Translations under genes and position numbers: made by a program
Shown here: positions 1 through 9,740 of the stretch, one piece after another
Layout: the number at the start of each line of letters is the position of its first letter
Position numbering within the stretch: position 1 is the first letter of the stretch
Notes under the pieces: generated by a model
The model's database searches: none
Seen by the model: only the letters and a program-made list of their open reading frames with translations
Told to the model about the DNA's origin: nothing
Assembly (NCBI GenBank): GCA_022579005.1
Contig: MU401972.1
Location: 1-13,228 of the forward strand
Reading direction: 5' to 3'
DNA from: Poronia punctata
Lineage: Eukaryota > Ascomycota > Sordariomycetes > Xylariales > Xylariaceae
DNA: 13,228 nt

Positions 1-1640
1 AAACTTAATTATAAGTTACTTGCTTTTAGCTACTTAATTTAGCTTATTAAGCTGCTGCTAAAGCTTATAGTTTAATAAACTTAAAAAAGTTAAAAAATTG
101 CTTAATTTTTTATTACTAGTATTGTTTTAAAACGCTATAATAACAAACGCAAATAAAAAAAGTTTAAAAATTATATATATTAATACTTTATATATAATAG
201 TACTTTATAAAAATAAGCAACTTAGCGTTTTACTTTTAAATAATATATTAATTTTCTAAAAAAGCGCAAGTTAATTATTTAAAAAATTTACTTAGCTTTT
301 AGCTATAAAAAAATTAACTTAGTAATTTAATAAATCTTATAACTTTATTACTAGCTTAACCTTGCTAAAAATATTTACTTAGCAACTAAGTCTTATTTTA
401 ACTATTAAAAGTTATAAAGTAGCCTACTTAAAAAACAATACTAGTATAACGTTTTTATTAGCTTTTTATGCTTATAAGTTATTAATATTTAAACTATGCT
501 ATTTTATAAGGATTTTTTTGCTTTAGTTAAAGCACAATATAAATAAATAGCTTTTTTTAAAGCTAAAGCTTTTTAGCAAGTAAACTTTAAATTAATATTT
601 AAGTTTTTTTATAAATATATAGCATATTACTATAGTAGCGCGTTATATATTAAATGTAATAATAAAAGTAAATTTAAAAAAAAAGTTATTATAGTAGCTA
701 AGCACTTTAAGTATTATATAGCTTATAGGCTAGCTTACTACTTTTAAGTACAAGGCCTTATTAAAAGTAAGCATTGCCTAATTAAAATAACGCTTATAAA
801 AGTAACTAATAAAACTAAAAAAAACTAGCTAAATTACCTAAGCTTTGCTATTTTAGCAAACAACATTACTATTTAATACTATAAGTATAGCTTATATAAA
901 CTAGTTTATAAACGTTTACTTATTTTGCTAATTAAAAACGTTATGCTAACATAGCAAGTATTATAGTAAGATTTAGTTTTTAATTGTACTAATTTAGTAG
1001 CGTTAAAAGTAAAGCAGCTAAAACATTATATAAAAAACATTAAACGCGTAAAGAAAATTATTACTTTAAAACAAAAAAATAACGCAAACTAATAAAATTA
1101 ATAAAATGCTTATAAAATCTAGCTTAAAATATATATTAGTAACCTTATACTTTTATTTAATACTTTTTTTAAAATTAATAAAAACAATAATAAAAAGCTT
1201 TTATATTAATAAAATAAGCTATACTAAATTACTAAAGCTATAAGTAATGTACGCTATAAGCTTGCTAAAATAAATAAATAATAGCTATATAGCTACTATT
1301 TTATAAAACAGCTTTAAGCTTTTTATAAAAATAATAAAAAATACTAAGTACTAAAAAACCTTAACTTAAACCTTTAAACTACTAAGAATGTTTTTTAAAA
1401 AAACAAGCTTATTAATAAGCTAAACTTAAAACTTTTAGTAATAAATAATAACTTTGCTTTAAATCTTTATAAAGACTATAATTATATTAATAGCTTTTTT
1501 AAACTAATAAACATTAACGTAGTAGCTATTAACAGCGTTTATAAGTTTAGTATAATATAAAATTAACTAAATACTTTTGTTTATAACACGTTTTTTTTTT
1601 AAAAGCTTAGCTAGCACTACTTATTTAATAAATTTTTATT
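1..1640 (+). pseudogene. Relic A: RIP-degraded coding region, unknown product
   Basis: The frame starting at base 1 is coding-like across this stretch. Between 421 and 1560 it has about 26 stops in 380 codons, all TAA or TAG, as expected where Gln (CAA, CAG) or Trp (TGG) codons were mutated. Stop-free runs lie at 577-744 (56 codons), 970-1089 (40 codons) and 1399-1557 (53 codons). The implied protein is rich in Lys, Tyr, Phe, Ile and Asn with recurring Ala and Val, for example FKKKVIIVAKHFKYYIAYRL near 673-732. The part before 421 has more stops but stays in the same frame, so the gene probably began outside the window. The 3' end is set only by the frame dissolving near 1640. No domain could be recognised. 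A transposon-encoded protein is the natural guess because RIP acts on duplicated DNA, but that is inference. Confidence 0.5.
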
Positions 1641-2100
1641 TTTAGCTTTTTAGTTTTATACTGCTTTAAAAGAAAATAGTAAAGTAACTTTATAGTATAA
1701 ATATTATGCTAGCTTTTTACTTTTAAAAGCTTTTTATTTATATTTTTTTTTTTTTAGACCTGTTACTAATTCTTTTTAATCTTATTATTTTTAAATATTT
1801 TTTTTATTTATATATTAAAATTAACAACTTGCTTTTAAAAAATATAGCAATAATACTTTTTTTGTTTCCTGTATTGCTTAAAATAAAAAGTATACCTTGC
1901 TGCTTTTAACTGTTTTTTTTAATATTTCTATTTAATGTCTTAAAACACATGTTTCTATTTTATTTTTTATATAAATCAACGCAATACCCGGTTTTCCTAA
2001 ATATTTTTCCTATTTTCTTGCTTTCTTTCTTTTTATTTTATATATAATTACTAAAATCTCCTTTTTAAGCTTTATTTAGTAAACTATTTATACGTTAACT
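1640..2100. other. Pyrimidine-rich, lightly mutated spacer with minus-strand open frame
   Basis: The plus strand here is strongly T/C-rich, for example the run of CTTTCTTTCT near 2021. It keeps more CpA and TpG than the flanks, including ACACATG near 1946 and TCAAC near 1976. Read on the minus strand in one phase it is open at 2037-1963 (25 codons), 1959-1909 (17), 1905-1807 (33) and 1803-1741 (21), each separated by one stop. The peptide is Lys/Arg/Asn-rich, and the only clear ATG in that phase is at 1950-1948. It may be a small minus-strand exon, or simply a purine-rich strand that offers few CpA targets and few stops. It lies between relic A and relic B, so it could be the 3' flank of either. 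Function unknown. Confidence 0.3.
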
Positions 2101-3007
2101 ATATAAGCTTTTTTAATAATAATATAAATATTAGCTTATATGCTTTAAAGTTTATAATAAATATAAAGCTTTTAGTTAAATTAGACGCTATAAGTTACTA
2201 TATTTTAAAAAGCAAATTAACTACGTTATAATAAGTATAAAATGCGCTTTAAACTATAAACGCGCAGTTGCTACAAAAACTACCTTAAAGTTTTAAATTA
2301 AAAATATATTTAAAAAATAGCTATATACTTAAGTAAGTATTTGTATTTAATTTAATAAAACGCTTTTTATAGCGCATATAAAAAATAATATTTAAGCAAC
2401 TTATTTATTAAATTAAAAAAGCTTTATACTAACGTTAGTTTTATAACAAACGTATAAAATATTTACTTTATAGTCTGCTATTTTTACCTTTAATATAAAC
2501 AAGCTTTAAGTTAAAGTCTTCTTTTTTTGCTAAAGCTTTTATAAGCTTAATAATATATTTTAAAGCGCTACTAGCAATATAAAAAAATAAGTAGACTAGC
2601 TAGCAAACATAATAACTTTAAGCAATACTACTAATAATCTTAATTTTTAAAGCTTTAAGCATTTTTAATATATTAGCACTTGCTTAAGTAATAAAAAATT
2701 AATACAATACTTTTACTTTTTGCTATTTAAGCTTAAAAACGGTTTTTTTATTTTTTTTTACAACTAGCTAAGCTTTGCTTATTTTTTTAACTAAGCTTAG
2801 CAACTATTTTTTATAAGCAATATTAGTGCTAAGATCTTTGCTAATTATATAGTTTACGTTAGCATCGCCCTTGCTTATTTTTATAAGCTTTAAAGTATTT
2901 ATAATAAAGCGTAGCGTTAATTTTAAAACAATAAGGCAGCAAAAAATATTTAAAAACTTAAAAAAAAAGCAAAAAAGCAAAAAAGGAAAAAAATAGTCTT
3001 TTAATAC
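2100..3007 (-). pseudogene. Relic B: RIP-degraded minus-strand coding region, unknown product
   Basis: On the minus strand a single phase runs from 3007 down to about 2100. Its best part is a 67-codon stop-free stretch at 3007-2807, containing the readable peptide SKGDANVNYIISKDLSTNIA. It continues through scattered TAA/TAG codons with more coherent text, such as SANILKMLKALKIIISSIA near 2690-2625 and YIASSALKYIIKLIKALAKK near 2582-2522. Two cysteines in an FCSNCAF context near 2278-2258 could be part of a metal site, but no histidine partners are evident. No ATG opens the frame, so neither the true start nor introns can be placed. The first codons near 2990-2945 are Phe-rich and may be non-coding. 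I do not recognise the family. It is oriented against relics A and C, so at least two transcription units lie in the left half. Confidence 0.42.
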
Positions 3008-3360
3008 TTAGCATACTACTTTTTTAGCAAAAACTTACGTTAGCTTAATAAAGCATAAACAATATATAACCTTAAGTTATTATTAACAAGCTAGCTTTAC
3101 AAAAATTGTTTAATTTAATAAGCAAACACTTAAAAGTTATAAATACGTTATAATAATTTATACTTATAGCTTTAAGCACTTAATAAAGCAAATTTTATTA
3201 AGTCTTTTTATTTTAATTTATTATAAAAAAAACCTAAAAAAAATACTTATTATAATTTTATTTGCTAGTTTATATGCTATACTTATAAAAAATAGCTTAT
3301 AAACTTACTTTTGTTTTTTTAGTCTATACCTATACTTACACTTCTTTTTTTTTTTAAAAA
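3007..3360. other. Spacer between divergently oriented relics B and C
   Basis: No frame on either strand is convincingly open here. The stretch contains A-runs and T-runs, such as the T-run at 3345-3355, and a somewhat less mutated patch at 3310-3345 with TATACC and TTACAC words. It lies between the upstream ends of relic B (minus) and relic C (plus), so it may hold their lost promoters. No promoter element can be identified. Confidence 0.3.
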
Positions 3361-6192
3361 CTTTTGTTTTTATTTTTTTATTTTTAGTTTGCCTAGTACT
3401 ACAGTTTAACTTTATATATTTAATTTATTGCCCTATACAACATAGCAAATTAAATTCTAGTACTTAAAAAAAACGCGCTATAAAGAATTATAGCTCTTAT
3501 TTACTTTTAAAAACCTTTATTTACGCTTGCAAGTATTTAGCAAAATTACTTTAAGCATATTAACTTATTGCTAAACTATATAAAACTATAAAGATCTTTA
3601 AGCAGCAAAAATATTAGCAACAATAAAATTAACTATTTGCTTTATAATAAAAAATGCCTAGATTTTATTTTTTAAAAAATATAGCAAAAAAAAACGTTTA
3701 GTTTTTAGCTTAGCATACTAATTAAGCATTACTATTATAGCTAGCTTTTAAAAAGTAAAATTATAGCAAGCATTTATTTAATTTTAAAAAACCGGCTTTA
3801 TATTTTAATTAAAAATACGTTTAGCTAGGCTATAAGTATGTTTTAAAACCTTTTATTTAAGACTTTTAGCAGCTATTTAAAAAAATAATTATAATAACAG
3901 TTTAAAAAAAATATAATTAATATAAAGCTTTTTATTTTAAAAAAACATATTAGCAGCAATTATTAAATTTTTATTATAGTTAATCTCTACTTATAAAAAG
4001 CCTATATATTTAACCTAATAAACTAAGTTCTTATTTTTAAACATATGCAAGCACTAAAGCTTTTAATAAGCATTTAGCTATAAAAAACATATAAAGTTCT
4101 TACTTAGATTAGGTTTTTTTTTTTTTATAATTAAAATAATAGCTAGTTATGCAAATACTTTTACCTAGTAACTTTAATTACCTTTATTAAGCTTTTAAAT
4201 AATGCAATTAATTTAACGCTTAACTAAGCACTAAAAGTAAACCTATTAGTATTTATTATATTAGTAATATAGTTAGCAACTTAATATAAAGTTTTATTAA
4301 AGTAAAAAGGTTTTATATTTAAGCTAGCTATACTTTAGCAACTTTTACTAACTATGCTATCTATACTTAATATTGTTATTTTAAATACTTTTGCTATGCC
4401 TACTTAAAACCTAGATTTTAAAGATTTACTTATAAAAATATACTTTAAATAGCTATATAAAAGCGCGCTTGCTCCTTTATAAACTAAGCATATTTTTAAT
4501 TTAAACTTAAATATTTTATACTTTTTAAAACTAAATACTAATAGCTTTTATAGCTTTGCAAACCTATATAATAAAAACAATAACACGTTGTAGTACTAAT
4601 ATAAGCTAAAATATTTAATTAATACAACGCTTTAAGTTTGCTGCTAAAAATAGCTTTTTAACAAAGAGGTAGCAATTACCTTAAAGTATTTTATAAAAAC
4701 CTATTATTTTAGTTTTTATTTTAAGTATTTATTTATAATTATTAAGCTTATATAAAAATTTTATTTTATAAAAACTTAAGCTTAAAACAAAGCTACTTAT
4801 AACTTATAATAAAAAAAAGCTACCTATAACTAAATGCTAGCATATTTTATTTTAAAGTTTTATAAAAAAGCTTATTAGTATACTATAGTAGTTAATTATT
4901 TTTAAATAATAGCTTTTATTATTAATAGCTTAAAAACACTAAAATAAAGCATTATATAAATTAAAAAAAAGTTATAGCAAGTTTACAAAACTATATTTTA
5001 TATATTACTTATGCTATAATACGTTATAGTTATACCTTTACTAATATAGCAAAAAGGTTAAAAATATAAAATACTTTATATTATTTACGTTATTTACTTA
5101 TTTAAAGTTTTAAACTAGCTAATACCTTTAACTACCGGTACCCTTAGCAAATATAAGCCCTAAAATATTATTATTATTTTAACAGTACTTAAAAAAATAG
5201 CTAAAATCTGCTTTATAAAAAAAAGGACTGCTTTAAAAAAACAAAATTAACGCAAAGCTACTTATTTTTAAACCTTTAAAACTATTATAACTAGGTTTAC
5301 TAGTTTAAATATTTATAGTACCTTAAAAGCACCTTTACGTTTGCTATTTAGTATAGCTTTATTTACTTTTTTATAAAAAAATTATAAGTTAATAAGTACC
5401 TTATTTAAATTATTAATAGTATGCTTATTTAAAAAAAAGCTTTTTATTAATAGCTGCTATAGCTTAAAACTAGAAAATCTACTAATTAAAAAGCCTTAAA
5501 AAGAAGCGCAATAGCATTTAACTTATTACAAGCTCTATAGTCTTCTTATAAAAGTAAAAAAATACGTACTTAAATTTACTATTAAAAATATTATATTATA
5601 GCATTGTTAGCAAAGCACGCTAAAGCAATTTGCTGTTAGTATAAGCATAAGTCTAGCTACTGCCTTATACTATAAGGTTAATAAAACCTTTTTTTAATAT
5701 ACAACTTGCCCTTAGCCTATTTATTTTTGCAAGTAAAAAGGTTAAGCATAGTACTATGCAAATATAAAAGCCCTTAATGCTATAATAGCTAAAATAAAGT
5801 TATAACAACTAAAGCAAGCCACTACTAAAGGTAGCAACAAGCAATCTTAATAAACAAGGCCCCTAATAGCTTTAAACAGCTATAAAAGGCTTATTAAACA
5901 ATAAAACAACAAAGGCATTATATTAATCTTATTAAAAAAAAAAGTTTTTATAATATATTAACTTATTTTAGCCTTAAAAGTGCCGAAAACGGCAACCTCT
6001 TTAGCTAGGAAAAATTACAACATAATTAGCATACATACTAGTTACGCCTTACGTTATAAGGTAGCTACAAAACTAAAAGGGAATAGCTTGATTTCTATTT
6101 TTATATATATAGCCCTTATTTTTACGTTGCTTTTTAAACCTAGACACCTAGCCATCTATCGTACACACAATACACTAAGTTATGCTTTTTAA
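3361..6192 (+). pseudogene. Relic C: long RIP-degraded coding region (about 900 codons), unknown product
   Basis: From about 3361 to the TAA at 6190-6192 the same plus-strand phase (codons starting at positions 1 modulo 3) holds about 70 stops in 900 codons, near 8%, all TAA or TAG. In the sample 4501-4740 this phase has 5 stops, against 10 and 11 in the other two plus phases. Many stretches of 20-50 codons are clean, including 4681-4740, 5359-5373 with 5401-5490, and 5521-5580. Readable pieces include KNRLYILIKNTFS near 3790-3830 and LIPLTTGTLSKYKP near 5119-5160. Near 5701-5760 a Cys-Pro...Phe-Cys pair (TTCP, IYFCK) hints at a metal-binding C-terminal segment, but this is too weak to call. 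Mutation lightens towards the 3' end. The size suits a large transposon gene, and I could not place it in a family. Confidence 0.5.
5962..6192 (+). pseudogene. Stop-free 3' end of relic C (76 codons)
   Basis: This is the longest plus-strand open stretch with a real stop in the left half, in the same phase as relic C, starting just after a TAA at 5959-5961. It has no in-frame ATG near its head. The first possible alternative start is a GTG at 5980, which fungal nuclear genes do not normally use. It is therefore best read as the lightly mutated tail of relic C, or as relic C running into single-copy flanking DNA, and not as a separate small gene. The peptide carries a hydrophobic stretch (IFIYIALIFTLLF, about 6100-6138) that could be a membrane segment or just the result of AT-rich codons. 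It ends at TAA 6190-6192. Confidence 0.4.
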
Positions 6193-6320
6193 AATACCTT
6201 TATAAAGCCGTATTCAATGCAAAGCCCTTAAAACCTAGTTAATGCGTCCACTCTGGCTGGACCTCTTCTGGTGTGAAGTTGGAGTGATCTTTAGAAATCT
6301 TCAATTTTCATCGCAGTATA
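6089..6320. other. Unmutated single-copy island between two RIP blocks
   Basis: G+C rises to 28 of 60 bases at 6241-6300, and 12 CpA/TpG sites occur in 6241-6320. Most are in CCA, TCA, TGG or TGA contexts that hardly occur elsewhere in the window. The first such site is TGA near 6089, followed by CCA near 6152 and TCA near 6214. The last is TCA near 6308. RIP acts on duplicated DNA and fades over short single-copy gaps, so this is probably unique sequence caught between two repeats. The minus strand at about 6300-6243 reads SKDHSNFTPEEVQPEWTH without a stop, which is protein-like but far too short to assign. A plus-strand ATG at 6242 opens 35 codons, also unassigned. A small stem is possible between GTCCA (6246-6250) and TGGAC (6258-6262). 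Confidence 0.65.
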
Positions 6321-6348
6321 AAACATATAAAAAAACTACTTTATATAG

Positions 6349-6421
6349 TTAAACTATTATAATTAGTTATAAAAAAACTAGCACTATAGCGTAATAGTAT
6401 AAAGGCTTAAACTATTATAAT
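6349..6421 (+). repeat. 15-bp direct repeat, two copies
   Basis: TTAAACTATTATAAT occurs at 6349-6363 and again at 6407-6421, 58 bp apart. It lies just inside the right edge of the unmutated island. It could be part of an element's terminal or subterminal sequence. In DNA this AT-rich, a chance repeat is also possible. Confidence 0.4.
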
Positions 6422-6891
6422 AATAGTAAATATTTAAAGCAATCTTTTTTTAGTTAAAAAGTAACTAATTAAAAAAAACTTAAAAAATACTAATTTAAAC
6501 TTAAACTATGCTTTAAAATAAGTTAAATTTTTTTTTTTAAAAAAGTAATTATAAATTAGTTAATAGCAATATAGCTAATTAAATAGCTTATAGCTATTAC
6601 TTCTTTTAAACAGTAAATACTAAGGCCTGCACCTATAAACAGCTATAGCTTTACTAGTTAGTGCATATATAGGTTTATACCTTTAACAAGAGCTTAAAAG
6701 CTTTTTTTTTTTTCTTTTTACTTTAAGATTTTTAGCAATAAATTAAGTCACCTTTAAAAGCCTTGCTTTCTTTATAAACTAATTATAATAATAATAAGAA
6801 ATTAAGCTTTAAGTTTTAAACTTAATATAAAATTAATACTTTAATGCTACTAAATTTACTATATAAACTTTTGTATAATTTTTTATAAAAT

Positions 6892-6921
6892 CTTTTACTT
6901 TATAACCTTTTACTTTATAAC
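6892..6921 (+). repeat. 15-bp perfect tandem duplication
   Basis: CTTTTACTTTATAAC is repeated exactly at 6892-6906 and 6907-6921. The unit is a multiple of three and would encode a five-residue repeat (LLLYN) in the phase used by relic D further right. That fits a coding origin, although stops around it are frequent. Confidence 0.6.
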
Positions 6922-7740
6922 TTTAATTAATTTAAATTATATATAATAAGCGCTAAAAAGGTTAAAAAATAAAAAAATAACAAAGCTAGTTAAAAGCAAC
7001 TAAAATAAAATAAATAAAAGTAAAAAAAGTTTAATAAACACGTTACTAGCTATATTAATTACTTAGTAAATTAAGTAAAACTTATATATAATTAACTATA
7101 AGCTTTAAATAAAAATATAAAAGCAATAATAAATAAGTTAAACTAGTTTATTTAAGCTGCTTAAAGCAAGCTAGCAATACTAAATTTTTTAACAACAATA
7201 CTTGCACTTATACTTATACTAGTATAAGCGTAAGCATATTAATTAAAGCAATAACTAAAAATAGCTTAACTAAACTTTATTTAGTATATAAATATATACT
7301 AACTTATATTAATAATAAAAGCTTTTTAGTAAAAATTTTAAAACTTTAAAAGTTTTTTTTTAAGTTATATTATTTTAGCTAATTTTAATAACTTTTATAA
7401 AAACTTTAACTTATTATTATAAGCTAATTTATTATTATAAGTTAACTTTTAGTTAATAAAGTATATACTATTATAAAATAACAATTTTTAAGTTTAATTT
7501 GCAAACTTTTTAGTTAAACTTTTAACTAAACTTATTAAATAAACAAATAGCTTTAAAAATTACTTTAACTATAATAAAAAAACTTAATTTTTTATAATAT
7601 ATATATAGTTAAATTAGTAGCAAAAAGCCTTAGCTAGCAATTTTGCTAAAAACTTTAATAACAATAAAAATAGTTTTTTAAAAAGAGCACTTTAAAAAGT
7701 ACTTTAAAAATAACTTAAAAGCTTTTTTAAAAATTTATCT

Positions 7741-7794
7741 AGCTTTATAAAATTACTTAGCTTTTTAAAACTACTTAGTTTTTTAAAAAGTAAT
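7741..7794 (+). repeat. 18-bp tandem repeat, three diverged copies
   Basis: Three adjacent 18-bp units lie at 7741-7758, 7759-7776 and 7777-7794, starting AGCTTT or AGTTTT. In the relic D phase they read SFIKLL, SFLKLL and SFLKSN. The six-codon period, with differences that mostly keep the residues, supports this phase as the former coding frame. Confidence 0.65.
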
Positions 7795-8590
7795 AAATAT
7801 TAATATAAAAAAAGCTTTGCTTTACTTTTTAATGTAAACTTAAATAGCTAATATATTTAAATTAAAAAGAAAAATATAAAAACTTTTATATTTAACTTTA
7901 AAAACTTAAAAAACTTTAGCTAGGTTAATAAAAAATTTAAAACTATTTATATAAATATATAAGCTTTTATTAATAAAGTTAATATAATATTAAAAAGTAC
8001 TAATAGTAGTACTAATAAAAGCTAACTAATATAACTATAGCTAACTTTATTAAAAAAAGCTATAGCTAAATAGTAAAATTTAGTTTTTATAGTAAAAAAA
8101 AAAGTTTACTTTATAATAAAAGCATTAAAAGTATAATAAACTACTTTAGCTAACGCTTTATTATAGCTTTTAATATTACTATTAAAAAAAGTAATTTATT
8201 TTAATTTAAATTAAAAAACATTGCTTATAATAAAAATATATTAAAAAAGTACTTTTTAAAAAAACTTTAATATGCTAAAGCAAGTTACTCATAAGCAAGT
8301 AACAACTTTAACTAAATAAAAGTAGTTATTATAATATAGTTAGCTATAAACTTTTTTTTAAAGCAAAATATGTTTATACTAAATTAGAAAAAAAGCTTTA
8401 GCAAATATTTAAAGCTTTTATTGCGCAAAAAAGCTATACTTTTATTAGCAGCTAAGTTAACATATTTATAAATTTAAAAATAAAAATAAAAAAAGTAGCT
8501 AAACAACTTTTTTAAAAACTAGTTAAATAATAATAAAAGTAATAAAAAAAAAAGCTGCTAGCAAAAAGATAAACGTAATAAAAGTTATAA

Positions 8591-8620
8591 TTATAGTAGC
8601 TATAACTATAGCTACTATAA
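8591..8620. repeat. Perfect 14-bp inverted repeat (hairpin)
   Basis: The arm TTATAGTAGCTATA at 8591-8604 is followed after two bases (AC) by its exact reverse complement at 8607-8620. It lies inside the long open segment of relic D. It may have arisen from repeated Tyr/Ser codons or be a DNA structure of its own. It is longer than most palindromes expected here. Confidence 0.6.
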
Positions 8621-8664
8621 AAATAATTGTAAAAAAAATAAATACTAATTTAAAAATTAGAAAA

Positions 8665-8736
8665 AAAATAAAAATAAGTTTTAAAATAAAAATAAACTTT
8701 AAAATAAAAATAAACTTTAAAATAAAAATAAATTTA
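8665..8736 (+). repeat. 18-bp tandem repeat, four copies
   Basis: Units AAAATAAAAATAAACTTT lie at 8683-8700 and 8701-8718 (identical), flanked by variants at 8665-8682 and 8719-8736. They read as KIKINF-type hexapeptides in the relic D phase. The unit is a multiple of three, so the phase is kept across the array. Confidence 0.75.
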
Positions 8737-9639
8737 AAAATAAAAAAAAAAAAGGACTATTTAAATTTAGCAAAAGAAAATAACTTTAAAAACTTTAAAT
8801 TAAAAAAGAAAGACTTATTAAACTTATTTAATAGCAATAATTCTAGTTTAGAATTAAACTAAGCATTTATAATTATAGATTATAACTTTAAATATAAGCA
8901 TTATAGCAACCTTTTTAGCAATTAAAAAAAAATAAAAATATTGCAAAAAATGCTTAAAGCAACTAATTAAATTATAAGATATACTTAAATTAAGGTTACT
9001 AAAAAGCACTTATATAAAATATAACAAATTTTTTAAATTATAAAATTAGCTGTTTAAGTACTTAAATAAATGCTAAAAAAAGTTGTTAACATTTAATAAA
9101 AAAGCCTACCTAGTTAAACCTATAAACTTAAAACACTTAAAACTTAATATATATATATTTACTTTTTTAAAAATCTAAATAAAAAAACTTATTAGTTAAT
9201 TTTAGTACTTTTATTTATATATTTTAGTTTGCTTATATTTTAATATACTTCAAACTATTATTTGTTTTAATATAAGCATAAGCTAAAATATTATTACTTA
9301 AAACTTACTAAATATAACTAAATACTTTATTAAAAAATAATTAAGCAAGGTTTAAAGTATTAGCAAAAGTTATATTAAGTATACTAAATAAGCTACTTTA
9401 TAAATATATATAATAAAATTAAATAATACTAAAGAAAATAAATATGTTAGATTTATAGTATTAGCATAAGTTATTAAAAATATTATAAAACTATTAGTCC
9501 GGCTAGGGGTTAATATAATTATAATACGTTACTATTTATAGTACTATGTTAACTTAATTAACTAAAAAGAAAAAGAAGTTATAAGGACTTTTTTTAGCAA
9601 GTTTTATATAGCTATAAAGGTTTATAATTAATTAAGACT

Positions 9640-9740
9640 TATTAGCAATATAAAAAGAACATATATACTTTATATATTTAATATATAAAAAACGTATACT
9701 TTATATATACTAGTTATATACTATATACATATACTGCATA
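9640..9740. repeat. TA-rich low-complexity patch with 14-bp direct repeat
   Basis: The patch is built of TATA/ATAT words. TATACTTTATATAT occurs at 9664-9677 and again at 9695-9708, 31 bp apart. It still fits the relic D phase, with few stops. It is probably simple-sequence drift inside the relic and not a separate element. Confidence 0.4.

Larger units (their letters stand above)
6320..7500. other. AT-rich stretch without a clear coding frame
   Basis: Stops are dense in the plus phases I read (about 14% in the phase used by relic D), so no coding relic can be supported here. It holds homopolymer runs, such as a T-run interrupted by C near 6700-6718, the 15-bp direct repeat at 6349-6363 and 6407-6421, a 15-bp tandem duplication at 6892-6921, and a 16-bp palindrome at 7213-7228. 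It may be the 5' non-coding part of the right-hand element or a degraded terminal repeat, but no partner copy is visible in the window. Confidence 0.35.
8527..8859 (+). pseudogene. 111-codon stop-free segment of relic D
   Basis: This is the longest stop-free run found, between TAA at 8524-8526 and TAA at 8860-8862. It has no ATG, so it is not a usable gene by itself. The sequence is dominated by Lys, Ile and Asn and includes the 18-bp tandem repeat at 8665-8736. Its tail (KKKDYLNLAKENNFK near 8737-8781, then an Asn/Ser-rich stretch ending SLELN) is less repetitive. The strand is A-rich, which reduces TAA in one phase and partly explains the openness. Another phase at 8523-8640 is Asn/Tyr/Ser/Lys-rich and cannot be excluded as the real one. 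Confidence 0.4.

Noticed and set aside
5981..5994. TGCCG-AAAA-CGGCA hairpin as a transcription terminator
   Set aside because: The stem is only 5 bp and no T-run follows. Intrinsic terminators of this type are bacterial, and the DNA looks fungal nuclear.
5980..6192. 70-codon open frame as an independent small gene
   Set aside because: It starts with GTG, not ATG, and lies in the same phase as the long upstream relic C after an in-frame stop. It is better explained as that relic's lightly mutated tail.
1..6192. Starship-type giant transposon with a DUF3435 captain recombinase
   Set aside because: The multi-gene, mixed-strand layout made me consider it, but none of the relic translations shows recognisable tyrosine-recombinase text.
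6241..6320. tRNA, 5S rRNA or other structured RNA in the GC-richer island
   Set aside because: No cloverleaf, A/B box or 5S-like sequence could be found. The possible stems are short and compete with each other.
9640..9740. Telomere- or origin-like TA repeat array
   Set aside because: It contains no TTAGGG-type units and no regular period. It reads as TA-rich drift inside the relic.
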